DNA from: Vibrio echinoideorum
GTDB lineage: Bacteria > Pseudomonadota > Gammaproteobacteria > Enterobacterales > Vibrionaceae
Reading direction: 5' to 3'
Length of the DNA: 64,000 nucleotides
Assembly: GCF_024347455.1 (NCBI RefSeq)
Contig: NZ_AP025484.1
Location: forward strand, 1,488,001-1,552,000
Below are positions 35,510-44,983 of this stretch, piece by piece. Under the pieces are notes generated by a model that made no database searches, was not told where the DNA came from, and saw nothing but the letters and a program-made list of their open reading frames with translations. The position numbers and the translations under genes are program-made. The first letter of the stretch is position 1, and each line of letters begins with the position of its first letter.

Positions 35510-36841
35510 ATGACGCTCAAAGAAATCCTGAAAATCCCCAACGTCCGCTACTTCTTAATGTTTAGAAGCAGTTACTTTGCGCGTTTTTATTACCCTGTAT
35601 TCACCCTACTCTATTTAGATTACGGCTTAACCCTTTCTCAATTCGCGATGCTTAACGTGGTTTGGGCTGCCACCATTGTGCTTGCTGAGGTGCCATCGGG
35701 CGCATTCGCCGATACCTTAGGGCGTAAGAAACTTGTGGTGCTATCTTCGATTGTGATGTTTGTTGAAATCGCCATGATCGCCGTTGTGCCGACAGGAGAT
35801 CCTAATCTGGTCTTCATCGTTTTCTTGATTAACCGAATATTAAGTGGCTTAGCAATGGCACTGGCTAGCGGCGCCGACGAGGCATTGGCTTACGACACCT
35901 TAAAAGAACAAGGCAATGAAGAGTTATGGCCGCGAGTGTTACAAATCCAACTTCGTGTCGCCTCAACCGTCGGCATCTTTGTCACATTGATTGGTGCAGC
36001 GATGTACGACGTGAACTTTATGACGAACATCTTTCATTTCATCGGATTAGCCGAGCCAGAAAGCACCAAAGACCTGATGCGTATTCCCGTGTTCGCCACC
36101 CTATTTGTCGCGATGCTCGCCATTTATGCGGCTATAAACATGCAAGAAGAGAAAAAGGTCCTACCAAGCGGTCAAACCAAGTTAGCTACATCTATAGCTA
36201 GCCTTAAACTAACTGCCGACACCGGTAAGTGGGTACTCGCTACGCCTTATGTGTTTTTCATATTGCTCTACTACAGCCTCTTCGAACACACATCGCGAAT
36301 GTTCTTAACCATGAACAGCCAATACTATCTGGCCATTGATATCCCCATCATTTATTTTGGTTTTATTGGCGCGGGGATCAGTTTACTCAAAATCATACTG
36401 GCAGGACAAAGCCGCCGATTAGCGGAAAGTATGGCGCCCAAAACGTTTATCGCAGTCATGGGTTTAGCCACCATGGCGACTTATTATTGGATCAGTTTGG
36501 GGTGGTCAATCTACGGGGTAATTCCTGCACTGGTGTTAATATTTATTATCATGACGATGAACATTTTCATTAGTTACCACCTAAACAAAAAGACCGAATC
36601 GCACAACCGAGCCACTGTTCTTAGCTTTAAAGGCCTGATGTTTAATCTCGGATACGGTTTGATCGGTATTTTGTACGCTTACTACTACAAGTTGGTATCT
36701 CAGGGCTACACCGAACAAGAGATAGAGCAGAACCTCGCTTTCTTGGCTTCATTGTCTTCGTTCTTCTATTACTTCACGTTGTTGTTCGTTTCGATCAGCG
36801 CGTTGTTCTATTTCAAAAACAAGAAAGAGCCTATCTTTTGA
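35510..36841 (+). CDS. MFS transporter
   Basis: 443 aa with about 12 membrane segments. The MFS loop motif is present as GAFADTLGRKKLVVLSS (residues about 64-80). Alternating hydrophobic helices run to the C-terminus. It is divergent from kduD, which raises sugar or uronate transport as a possibility, but the sequence does not fix the substrate. The ribosome site is weak. Confidence 0.82.
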   Translation: MTLKEILKIPNVRYFLMFRSSYFARFYYPVFTLLYLDYGLTLSQFAMLNVVWAATIVLAEVPSGAFADTLGRKKLVVLSSIVMFVEIAMIAVVPTGDPNLVFIVFLINRILSGLAMALASGADEALAYDTLKEQGNEELWPRVLQIQLRVASTVGIFVTLIGAAMYDVNFMTNIFHFIGLAEPESTKDLMRIPVFATLFVAMLAIYAAINMQEEKKVLPSGQTKLATSIASLKLTADTGKWVLATPYVFFILLYYSLFEHTSRMFLTMNSQYYLAIDIPIIYFGFIGAGISLLKIILAGQSRRLAESMAPKTFIAVMGLATMATYYWISLGWSIYGVIPALVLIFIIMTMNIFISYHLNKKTESHNRATVLSFKGLMFNLGYGLIGILYAYYYKLVSQGYTEQEIEQNLAFLASLSSFFYYFTLLFVSISALFYFKNKKEPIF

Positions 36842-36851
36842 AGAAAACATC

Positions 36852-36878
36852 GGTCTTTGAAGAAAACGTAGACCTTTT
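36852..36878 (+). terminator. Weak terminator after the MFS gene
   Basis: GGTCT / AGACC 5-bp stem with a 13-nt loop followed by TTTT. Confidence 0.35.
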
Positions 36879-37003
36879 CAAGAACGCTATGATACCGAAT
36901 AGAAAGGAAAGGTGAGCCTCTGGTTATAAATAGACCATGTCGCTTCTTATCATGATATTTTTTGTTAAGATAATCATTAATTTACATAACACATGGAAGC
37001 GTC

Positions 37004-37885
37004 ATGTCTTTTAGTTGGATAGCCTTTACTCTTCTCGCAGCCTTCAGCCAATCTTGGCGCAATGCATTTCAAAGTAAACTAGCTGGCACCATGAGTGTGG
37101 CAGGTGTGACGCTGGCTCGCTTTATTTGGGCTGGCCCAATCGCACTTATTTATCTCAGTGCACTCTATCAATGGCAGCCAGTTGCTATTCCTAACTTTTC
37201 CGGCGAGTTTGGTTTTTACATCGTTGCAGCAGCGATCATGCAGATCCTTGCGACAGGGTTAATGGTGATGCTATTTAAACTCGAAAACTATGCGATTGGA
37301 GCCGGACTTGCTAAGTGTGAAGCCCCCGTTTCGGCGGTTCTTTCTGTATTGTTCTTTGGCACCGCTTTAACGATGACCGGCTGGATAGGGGTTCTTATTG
37401 GTACGTTAGGCGTGCTAATCATGAGTAGCTCTTCTGGCTGGCGAAGCCTCTCTCCCAAGGTTTTTCTTTTAGGCATGGCTTGCAGCACCGCCTTTGCTTT
37501 AACGTCTCTTTGGGTACGTGAGGCCAGCTTGAGCATCGGCCTCCCCTTCCCTCATAGCGCCGCATGGGTACTCTTCCTAGTCATTTCCCTTCAGACCGTG
37601 ATTATCTGTACGTATCTCTTTTTCAGAGAACGCGACACATTACGCCAAATATTTACCAAGTCGAAACTGGTGGTGATGACAAGCCTAGCAAGTGTGATTG
37701 GTTCCCTTGGCTGGTTTAGCGCGATGTCACTTCAAGCCGTGCCTTATGTAAAAACACTCGGGCAAGTCGAAGTGATCTTCATGGTCTTAATATCCTACTT
37801 CTGGCTGGGGCAAAGTATTGCTCGCAAAGACATTCTTGCGCTCATCTTGCTTTCTATCGCATCGGTCTTGGTGATGTGGCAGTAA
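37004..37885 (+). CDS. EamA/DMT-family transporter
   Basis: 293 aa, ten predicted membrane segments in two EamA halves, e.g. YAIGAGLAKCEAPVSAVLSVLFFG and VPYVKTLGQVEVIFMVLISYFWLGQ. Inner-membrane metabolite exporter or importer of unknown substrate. GGAAGC lies before the ATG. It stands alone between the MFS gene and a small secreted protein. Confidence 0.85.
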   Translation: MSFSWIAFTLLAAFSQSWRNAFQSKLAGTMSVAGVTLARFIWAGPIALIYLSALYQWQPVAIPNFSGEFGFYIVAAAIMQILATGLMVMLFKLENYAIGAGLAKCEAPVSAVLSVLFFGTALTMTGWIGVLIGTLGVLIMSSSSGWRSLSPKVFLLGMACSTAFALTSLWVREASLSIGLPFPHSAAWVLFLVISLQTVIICTYLFFRERDTLRQIFTKSKLVVMTSLASVIGSLGWFSAMSLQAVPYVKTLGQVEVIFMVLISYFWLGQSIARKDILALILLSIASVLVMWQ

Positions 37886-38010
37886 GTTGGCCCACACTAC
37901 CGGCTATGAGTGTAGAGCGAGCGGGAATTAGCAAGTCATCTTGCCCACATACCCAAAGCTATATGTTCAAAGCCATATAGCTAAAGCCATAACCTCAGTA
38001 ATATTGTTGT

Positions 38011-38035
38011 GCCGCCGTATAAGTTTTACGGTGGC
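38011..38035. repeat. Hairpin between the EamA gene and the small secreted protein
   Basis: GCCGCCGTA / TACGGTGGC stem (one G-T pair), 7-nt loop, no T-tract. It may act as a weak terminator or RNA structure. Confidence 0.45.
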
Positions 38036-38124
38036 GTAAAATGATAAGAACCATTTTCACATAATTTCTATAGTGCACGTATCAGCTATTCGTAATCTCC
38101 GCTTACCCAATAGGATACAGTCAA

Positions 38125-38370
38125 ATGAAAACACTCGCTCAAATCGCACTAGCAACAATCGTATTTACAACCTCACTAATGGCATTCGCTGAACCCACGA
38201 CGACAAATGAAGCCCAATCAGAAGTGGCAACCATAACCGTGAAACATGAAGCAATGACGGTGACGCTAACAGATAAGCATTTTACGTCTCCAGACAAAGT
38301 TGAAAACACTACCCCTCAAAAGCTCACGCAAAATCACAAAACAAACTCAGCGCCACAACCTGCGATATAG
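38125..38370 (+). CDS. Small secreted hypothetical protein
   Basis: 81 aa with a clear signal peptide (residues 1-22, LMAFA/EP). The mature part is short, Thr/Lys-rich and without Cys or a known domain. AGGAT lies upstream of the ATG. I do not recognise the family. The composition suggests a disordered periplasmic peptide. Confidence 0.6.
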   Translation: MKTLAQIALATIVFTTSLMAFAEPTTTNEAQSEVATITVKHEAMTVTLTDKHFTSPDKVENTTPQKLTQNHKTNSAPQPAI

Positions 38371-38956
38371 TGGCAACATCATAACAAGCAACACTCGGCA
38401 CTAATGTATAACCATCTAGAACGTTTACATCGACTTAGGTGTGAACAGCAGCGATCAAACAGGCGTACTACTATCTTTGACACTGAAAAGCATCAATCTG
38501 AAGTTAGTCAGTAACGTGCCGAAGCTGGTACGAAGGGGTCTACAAAACAAGTTCCGTACGCACTGAAGTGGTATTAGCTAGCCAGACAAACTGGCGGTGT
38601 GTAACAGCGAGTTCCATTGCCGAAAAAGTGTCAAAAAACGATAGATATTGAATTGTTGAATTGTTGAATTGTTGAATTGCCATTTTCGACTGAGCCGGTG
38701 TCCATGTATATAACCTGGCATCACTCTCAACGTAACGACAACGGCCATAAATGGTTTCGCGATGTCCTAATTACTGCGACTCCATCTTTAAACTAAACGA
38801 TACCTTCTTATTTAATTAAGCAAAACTGCCTTCTCAATTAAGTAATACTTAAATGTCATTTAACCTTTACCCTATCGATTGGGTAAGGGTTAACTTTTAT
38901 GCTTTCTCATACTGCTGAAATTAATGGTCAATTTCATCCGTAATAGAGAGAACATT
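38371..38956. other. Intergenic region with an octamer repeat and possible decayed coding sequence
   Basis: About 590 nt. From roughly 38430 to 38570 one plus-strand frame reads like protein (ends ...LVRRGLQNKFRTH then stop) but lacks a start and a recognisable family, so it may be a gene remnant. It also holds the octamer array at 38648-38679. Confidence 0.35.
38648..38679. repeat. 8-nt tandem repeat, four perfect copies
   Basis: TTGAATTG four times in a row, about 280 nt upstream of the YiaW-like gene. Confidence 0.88.
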
Positions 38957-39265
38957 ATGAACCTTACTTTAGATTACTTATCTTTGGGTATTCTGATCCT
39001 CGTACTACTGATCCTAGTGTACGGCCTCATTATTATTCACGATATTCCTTATGAAATTGCTGTAAAACGCAATCACCCCCATCAAGATGCCATCCACGTA
39101 GCGGGTTGGATCAGCCTATTTTTCTTACACATCATGTGGCCACTACTCTGGGTTTGGGCCATGTTGAGTGAGCCATTGAGAACGACGAATACAGAACAAT
39201 CAAAGCTCGATGAGTTAGAAAAACGTATCGATGCTCTGCAAGCACAAAGCGAGGATAAACAGTAA
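38957..39265 (+). CDS. DUF3302 inner-membrane protein (YiaW-like)
   Basis: 102 aa from the ATG at 38957 (AGAGAG upstream; the in-frame ATG at 38924 has no site). Two hydrophobic segments (about 5-30 and 48-72) and a charged C-terminal helix. It resembles E. coli YiaW (DUF3302), which is encoded next to the HlyD-like YiaV, the same order as here. Its stop overlaps the next start (TAATG). Function unknown; probably a small partner of the HlyD-like protein. Confidence 0.75.
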   Translation: MNLTLDYLSLGILILVLLILVYGLIIIHDIPYEIAVKRNHPHQDAIHVAGWISLFFLHIMWPLLWVWAMLSEPLRTTNTEQSKLDELEKRIDALQAQSEDKQ

Positions 39266-40383
39266 TGGAAACGTTAATAATTCTAAGCTACGTTGCACTG
39301 TGTGTGATTGTATTTCGTGTATTAAAGCTGCCTAAAAACAAATGGACGATTACAACCGCAACTGTGATTGGAGCCTTCCTAGTCGGTTGGATATTCTTAT
39401 ACATGGCGATGTACCAGCCAGTAGCAAGAGTGGCCGGTGTGTATAGTGTGACCACCCCAATCACCTCAGAAGTTTCAGGTGAAGTCACTGACGTTTTCGT
39501 ACAAGGCAATGTTGCTTTGAAGAAAGGCACCCCTTTGTACCAAATCGATCCGACCCCATTTCAAGCAAATGTAGAAAGAGCCAAAGCGGAAGTAACCGCG
39601 ACTAAAGCTGCCATTAGTGAGCTACTTCTATCAAAGCAAAACATCCGCGAATCTATCAAGAAAACACAAGCTCAACTTGTTTTCAATGAAAAGGAATTGA
39701 GCCGTTTCAATGCGTTGGCAAAGAGCGATTTTGCCTCTCAAACAAAAGTAGACAAATTTACTGACTCCATAGCGGAGCTCAAAGCGGTTCAGGCACAAAA
39801 CCACATTCAACTGAATGTCGCTGACTCAAAAATTGCACAGCAACTGGCCGAGAAAAAGGTTCACCTTGCCGAGCTCGATAAAGCTCAGTTCGATCTGAAT
39901 AAAACATTAGTGGTCGCTCCGACAGATGGGTATGTCACACAGGTAGCGTTACGCCCAGGTATGAAAAGCCGTGTCGTTCCTTTCCAAGGAAACCTAACGT
40001 TTGTGCATGACGAATCTAAAACCATAGTCGCGGCATTCAAACAAAACCCAGCGCGCTATATCAAACCCGGCTACGAAGCAGAAGTGACCTTCAAAACCAT
40101 TCCCGGCCACGCTTACCGAGCAAAAGTCGTGGATGTATTGGACATCTTCAAACAAGGTGCCGTCACACCTTCAGGTAATCTAAATGATCCTCTTCAGAGA
40201 GTCGGTGGTCGCGTATTAGTGAAAGTTGAGCTTGTTCAACCTGAGTTATTGGATGGTCAACCTATCCCAGCAGGTACCGACGCGCATGTCGCCGTGTATT
40301 CACCGAAATGGGAAATGTTCTCTATCGTGCGTAAAGTGATTCTACGTATGCAAAGCTGGCAAAACTGGGTTTTTGAAGGTTAG
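39265..40383 (+). CDS. HlyD-family membrane fusion protein (YiaV-like)
   Basis: 372 aa. One or two N-terminal membrane segments, a biotinyl/lipoyl-like half (VTTPITSEVSGEVTDVFVQGN), a long coiled coil (about 105-205) and a second lipoyl half (VVAPTDGYVTQVALRPG). Membrane fusion protein of an efflux system with no pump gene nearby. Translationally coupled to the YiaW-like gene. Substrate unknown. Confidence 0.85.
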   Translation: METLIILSYVALCVIVFRVLKLPKNKWTITTATVIGAFLVGWIFLYMAMYQPVARVAGVYSVTTPITSEVSGEVTDVFVQGNVALKKGTPLYQIDPTPFQANVERAKAEVTATKAAISELLLSKQNIRESIKKTQAQLVFNEKELSRFNALAKSDFASQTKVDKFTDSIAELKAVQAQNHIQLNVADSKIAQQLAEKKVHLAELDKAQFDLNKTLVVAPTDGYVTQVALRPGMKSRVVPFQGNLTFVHDESKTIVAAFKQNPARYIKPGYEAEVTFKTIPGHAYRAKVVDVLDIFKQGAVTPSGNLNDPLQRVGGRVLVKVELVQPELLDGQPIPAGTDAHVAVYSPKWEMFSIVRKVILRMQSWQNWVFEG

Positions 40384-40608
40384 TCATCAACTTAAAAGCA
40401 GTCGTTTTAAAGCAATACGTTGAAAATAATCATATTGGTTATGCCAGTATGATTATAATTCAACGACGTTTGATACTCTGACGAGATAAACATTGAATTT
40501 AGGGAACGTAGTAATAGTTAAGTTACTTGGTTGAATGACGCCTGTCTGGCATTATGCGCCCAAGAAATCCGTGGTTATTAAGCGGTATAGAATGAACGAA
40601 GGTAGTCA

Positions 40609-41409
40609 GTGGTAGAAAACAGCCAACAATTAAGTAACCAATACGACGAAGATGGTTACTTTGTTATTAGAAATTATTTCGATGAAGCTCAGATTGCATC
40701 GCTTAGAAAAGTCGTGTTGAAATTCCATGAATCATGGAAGGCCGACAATGAAGAGTTCTATCAAGAAGAAGCGTTTAACTCGTCTCTAATTACGGGAAGC
40801 GAATACTTACCCGCAGATGATAGAACCGCACTCTTTGATTTCATTAGCTCAAAAAAAGTCATGGACGTAGTTGACGCGGTAATACCAAACAACCCGGCAT
40901 TCATGAACACGCAACTGTTCTTCAACCCGGTAAATCCTCAACAGAAAGACTTTTGGCATCGTGACTGTCAATACGACTATGACATTGATGACCAGATGAG
41001 AGTGATACTAGAAACGCAAGTATTACACTTGCGCGTGCCCTTATTTGATGAACCCGGAATGGAACTCATACCCGGAACGCACAAACGCTGGGATAACGAA
41101 GAAGAGTACAATGTTCGCCAAGAGGTCAATGGCAAAGAGAGCAGTGATGACATCTCTGGCGGTAAGCAGATACCGTTAGCGGCAGGCGACTTATTGGTAT
41201 TTTCAGCAGATATGATCCATCGAGGTCGATACGGATTGGATCGTTTGGCCTTAGATATTTTGATCTTTGATTCTGCGGCCGATTATGTCGACTACGTCGA
41301 TGACGATTGCTTACCAACTCCATCAATGTTGAACAAGATTACCGATCCAAGATTGTTTATGAACACGCTTCACCTAAAGTTGATCCGCACCAGAAGTTTT
41401 GGACACTGA
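40609..41409 (+). CDS. PhyH-like Fe(II)/2-oxoglutarate dioxygenase, 3' end altered by an IS element
   Basis: 266 aa, GTG start with GAAGG upstream. The double-stranded beta-helix iron site is visible: HRD (H-x-D) in FWHRDCQYD and the distal His in DMIHRGRYG, with a following Arg for 2-oxoglutarate. Phytanoyl-CoA dioxygenase family, substrate unknown. The last eight residues and the stop are encoded inside the left end of the IS3-family element (from 41381). Joining the flanks without the IS gives ...HLKLPL and a stop, so the original protein was probably about 260 aa and activity may be preserved. Confidence 0.82.
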   Translation: MVENSQQLSNQYDEDGYFVIRNYFDEAQIASLRKVVLKFHESWKADNEEFYQEEAFNSSLITGSEYLPADDRTALFDFISSKKVMDVVDAVIPNNPAFMNTQLFFNPVNPQQKDFWHRDCQYDYDIDDQMRVILETQVLHLRVPLFDEPGMELIPGTHKRWDNEEEYNVRQEVNGKESSDDISGGKQIPLAAGDLLVFSADMIHRGRYGLDRLALDILIFDSAADYVDYVDDDCLPTPSMLNKITDPRLFMNTLHLKLIRTRSFGH

Positions 41410-41442
41410 GTTAAGTGAGTACAATCACTAACGAGGTGAACA

Positions 41443-41727
41443 ATGACAACTAAGAAAACACGAATTAAACATGCTCCTGAATTTAAAGCCGAAGCGCTTA
41501 AGTTAGCAGAGAAAGTCGGTGTCGCTGCCGCCGCACGACAGCTTTCGCTATATGAATCTCAAATTTATGGGTGGCGTAAAGCCGTCAAAAAAGATGCGAA
41601 AATCAGCGATAGAGAAAAGGAACTAGCCACTGAAAATGCCAAACTCAAACGATTATTGGCAGAGCAAGCTGAAGAGCTAGATATCGTAAAAAAGGCCGCC
41701 ACCTACTTCGCGAAAAATCTAAAGTAG
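41443..41727 (+). CDS. IS3-family transposase OrfA
   Basis: 94 aa with an N-terminal HTH (FKAEALKLAEKVGVAAAARQL...SQIYGWRK) and a C-terminal leucine-zipper helix (LATENAKLKRLLAEQAEEL), the standard OrfA plan. Near its end the run GCGAAAAATC offers a -1 shift into orfB, which would give YFAKKSKVDCYEF at the junction, matching the IS3 OrfAB fusion pattern. GAGGTG precedes the ATG. Confidence 0.92.
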   Translation: MTTKKTRIKHAPEFKAEALKLAEKVGVAAAARQLSLYESQIYGWRKAVKKDAKISDREKELATENAKLKRLLAEQAEELDIVKKAATYFAKNLK

Positions 41728-41741
41728 ATTGCTATGAGTTT

Positions 41742-42593
41742 ATGCTCGAACACCTGATGCAGTATAAGGTTGTCCGTATGGCTAAGGTGTTTGGGGTTTC
41801 TCGAAGTGGGTTTTATTATTGGATTGATAATCGGCATAAAGTCACCCAACGCAACGAACACCGAAAGCAGCTTGATAGCAAAGTTCGTGAAGTCTTTGAT
41901 GATAAAAAGGAGCGTGATGGTGCAAGGCGCATTCAAAAAGAACTTGAAGAAAATGGTAATAAACACGATGTAAAAACCATCGCCGCGAGCATGAGGCGTC
42001 AGGGGTTAGTTGCGAAGGCCGCCCGTAAATTCAAATGTACGACAGACAGTAAGCATAGACTTCCTGTAGCCCCGAATTTGCTTGAGCAAGACTTTAATGC
42101 GACAGCACCAAACCAAAAATGGGCTGGAGATATCACTTATCTAGCGACAAGCGAAGGCTGGATGTATTTAGCCGTTGTTATCGACTTGTACTCACGGCAA
42201 GTAGTTGGTTGGTCAATGAGTACCAGAATGACCGCAACTCTGGTCTGTGATGCGCTATCAATGGCATTGTTCCGCAGAGGCATGCCAGAAGAAGTGATTA
42301 TCCATAGTGATAGAGGTAGCCAATATTGTTCAAAAGACTACCGCGACTTAATCGCAGCTCATAATCTAAAGCAAAGTATGAGTAGGAAGGGAAATTGCTG
42401 GGACAACGCTTGTGTTGAAAGCTTTTTCCACTCAATGAAAGTAGAAGCCGTCCAATACGAGTCGATAATGACCCGAGAAGAGATGCGTCAAGCACTCTTT
42501 GAATACATCGAAGTTGATTATAATCGAACAAGAAGGCACAGTGCTCTTGGGTATCTAAGCCCAGTTAACTTTGAAAAACAATATGTCGCTTAA
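41742..42593 (+). CDS. IS3-family transposase OrfB (DDE integrase domain)
   Basis: 283 aa from the first ATG, in the -1 frame relative to orfA and open upstream into it. HTH_21 region near the N-terminus, then rve core with the acidic triad: D in WAGDITYL, D in IIHSDRGSQY and E in NACVESFFHSMK. It ends with NRTRRHSALGYLSP, typical of the family. Complete, so the element may be active. Confidence 0.93.
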   Translation: MLEHLMQYKVVRMAKVFGVSRSGFYYWIDNRHKVTQRNEHRKQLDSKVREVFDDKKERDGARRIQKELEENGNKHDVKTIAASMRRQGLVAKAARKFKCTTDSKHRLPVAPNLLEQDFNATAPNQKWAGDITYLATSEGWMYLAVVIDLYSRQVVGWSMSTRMTATLVCDALSMALFRRGMPEEVIIHSDRGSQYCSKDYRDLIAAHNLKQSMSRKGNCWDNACVESFFHSMKVEAVQYESIMTREEMRQALFEYIEVDYNRTRRHSALGYLSPVNFEKQYVA

Positions 42594-42687
42594 TGCGGTG
42601 TCCAGTCTTACTGGAGCAGATCATACCCCTCTAGCGGCAAGAAACGCAATTGATTTACGCACTCACCGCCATTGGATTTTTAGAGTA

Positions 42688-43545
42688 TTAAATTACTTTT
42701 TGTACAGGGTAATCGTAAGAAGGTTGAATAAATTCATTCTGCGCTTTAATGGTTTGCAACTCCCACTCTCCGCAGTCTTGAGTCACTTTTAATACACCAA
42801 ACGCTGCATTGTGCGCATGCCCAAAAGCATCGACTGCCGATAAACCTTTTGATAGACCCGCTGAAAACAAGCCCGTGATCAAATCACCAACGCCCACCGG
42901 CTGTTTGGCAAACTCCAATTTAGGGCGCTGAGCTAAGTAAGTGCCTTCCGCTGTCGCTAACATCATCAAGAAATTTTCATCCGATAGGCTATGTAAGTGT
43001 TTCACTAACACCACTTTCGGACCTTTACTCAATGCCAATGCACACGCCTTCACCGCATCATCAAGTGATTCAATCTTCATCTCTGTAAATTGAGTCAGTT
43101 CAAATTGATTCGGAACGATCACATCGGCGATTGGCATCAAGCTGTTGACCAATTTATCGGTCACTTCGTCAGGTACAATACATCCTTTTTTAGGGTCCCC
43201 CATCACAGGGTCGCACACATACAATGCCTGTGAGTTACGCGCTTTAAGGGTATTCACCGCCGTCAAAACGGAATCACATTGAGCCGCATTTCCTTGATAG
43301 CCGGAGACTAAGGCAAAACATTGATCAAGCTGTTCGATATTATCCAAGCCTGAAATCAAATGGTCAATGTCCGAGGCGTCAAACGCTCGTCCCGTCCAAC
43401 CTTGTTGATATTGTGTATGGTTAGAATATTGAACAGTATGAATTGGCCACACCTCAACGCCCATTCTTTGCATTGGAAAAACGGCAGAGCTATTACCAGC
43501 ATGACCGAATACAACATGTGATTGAATTGAGATAATATTTGTCAT
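42688..43545 (-). CDS. pdxY: Pyridoxal kinase PdxY
   Basis: 285 aa ribokinase-fold enzyme that phosphorylates pyridoxal in the B6 salvage pathway. N-terminal [42 protein letters not shown] is the PdxY signature region (parts quoted), VCDPVMGD is present, and GVGD near residue 220 carries the catalytic Asp. Complete. It is convergent with the IS element, 64 nt away. Confidence 0.93.
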   Translation of the reverse strand: MTNIISIQSHVVFGHAGNSSAVFPMQRMGVEVWPIHTVQYSNHTQYQQGWTGRAFDASDIDHLISGLDNIEQLDQCFALVSGYQGNAAQCDSVLTAVNTLKARNSQALYVCDPVMGDPKKGCIVPDEVTDKLVNSLMPIADVIVPNQFELTQFTEMKIESLDDAVKACALALSKGPKVVLVKHLHSLSDENFLMMLATAEGTYLAQRPKLEFAKQPVGVGDLITGLFSAGLSKGLSAVDAFGHAHNAAFGVLKVTQDCGEWELQTIKAQNEFIQPSYDYPVQKVI

Positions 43546-43573
43546 CGAATGCTTCTCTTTAATGTTTAGTAGA

Positions 43574-44583
43574 TTAAATAATGTCAGTTAGTAAGATGCC
43601 AACACCGATACGTTGGTTGTTGTAGTCATAATCAATCAAGCTTTCACCATAGCCTTGGAAATATTGTACGTAACAGCGTACATGGTTCAATAACGGGAAG
43701 CTAACACCCGCTTCAATACCACCGTAGCCTGTTTTGAAGTTGTAGTGACCCACGCCAGTGAATTCTAGTACGTCATATTGTACGCTGCTGTCACTTCATA
43801 GTGACCAAGGTAGTCCTCAATATCGGTGTTATCACTGTCCATGCCGCCCAGGTTGTACCAAGGTTCAACGTACATCATAAAGTTATCTTCCTCGTAACCC
43901 ACACCCGCATAAATACGGTTCCAGCTTCGGCTTAGCTCATCAGTACGACCGTTTGATTCGTGTTCATAACCAACTCGAGAGAACCACAAGCCCTCCCCAG
44001 CTTCGATAGGCAATTTTGTTTCGTAAAACACTTCTGGGCGATAATTCGTATCACGAAACGGTGCTGAAATGTCAGACGAGTACGCCTGCCAAAATGATTT
44101 CAGTGTAAAACCAAAATACAGCTCATCATTTTCATTGAAGATATCGTCCGTAATCAAAGGCACTTTAAAGCTTATCTGGAATTTGATTTCTTCATCGCTC
44201 AAACCATCGGCTGCATCACCGAACACCTCAGAATTGTATGGGTTTTTATTCACCGCTTTCATATGAGTGATCGGGAGTAAGTAGTTCTGACGATAAGGCG
44301 TAATAACAAAAGGGTTATCTGCCGTTTCTTTTTCTAATTCATGTCGTGTTGTGTCTTCAGCTCGTCCAACTGTTTTTTCTTGCTCACACTGAGCTTTAAT
44401 TTGTTCTAAGCTGTCTTGCTCAACATCCATATGGATTTGACGTAATACACAATTATCAAACGTTTGTTCAGAGTCGGTTCGAGTATCATCAGCCATAACC
44501 GGTGACGCAGTTAAAGAAAGAAGTAGTAGTAAAGCTTTAGACTGCGGAGAAGGTTGATTAGTACGGGTTATGTCAGTGTTCAT
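43574..44583 (-). pseudogene. pldA: Outer-membrane phospholipase A, frameshifted
   Basis: The frame from 44583 ends at 43765 after 272 aa, but the family's C-terminal strands continue in another frame from 43774 to a stop at 43574 (DVLEFTGVGHYNF ... [14 protein letters not shown]). One missing base near 43774-43780 (AAT-AT where AAT-TAT is expected) explains this. The signal peptide, the catalytic His-Ser (YEHESNG) and the Asn in SRSWNRIY are intact. Without the last four strands the barrel is unlikely to fold, so the gene is probably inactive, unless this is a sequencing error. Confidence 0.85.
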
Positions 44584-44983
44584 CGTTCGCTACCTTTCAT
44601 ATCGTTAAGTAAGTTTCGAAATGAATAATGCGCGATACATTCAGCTAATAAATAAAGTAAATTTCATTTTCTGGTAATCTTTAAATCATTTATGATTTTC
44701 TCTCTGACATACAAAAATAAAACTTTTCAAAATATAAATAATACATTTTAAATTAACAAATTCAACAGCTTGCATAGCAGCTCACTTTAAGGCGCATAGT
44801 TTATGCAAAAAAATAAAATGCAGATAATACAAAAATGACAGTTTGGTTTATCCCGGCGTGCGACTATTTATAAAAACAAACAGCGTTATCGAACTAATGT
44901 CGATGATAAGCACCGTTACATTGCAAGCGACTCCTTATCCTATATAGAGACTGACGTACCAATCTCTATATAGATCACCACGA
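44584..44983. other. AT-rich gap upstream of pldA and downstream of the FUSC gene
   Basis: 400 nt with no ORF, clear terminator or repeat that I can support. It presumably contains the pldA promoter. Confidence 0.4.

Larger units (their letters stand above)
41381..42623 (+). mobile_element. IS3-family insertion sequence, 1243 bp
   Basis: Terminal inverted repeats 41381-41408 and 42596-42623 match at 20 of 28 positions and begin TGATC. Two overlapping-phase genes (orfA, orfB) have the IS3 layout, and the size is typical. The flanking 3 bp (AGT and TAC) do not match, so no target duplication is seen. It is inserted at the 3' end of the PhyH-like gene. Confidence 0.92.

Noticed and set aside
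41378..42626. 3-bp target-site duplication of the IS3 element
   Set aside because: With the ends set by the 28-nt inverted repeats, the flanking triplets are AGT and TAC, which do not match.
42571..42792. Plus-strand ORF running from the IS end into the pdxY 3' region
   Set aside because: Its second half is antisense to pdxY and its start lies inside orfB. I briefly considered it as the lost PhyH C-terminus, but once the true IS ends (41381/42623) were found this frame no longer joined to the gene.
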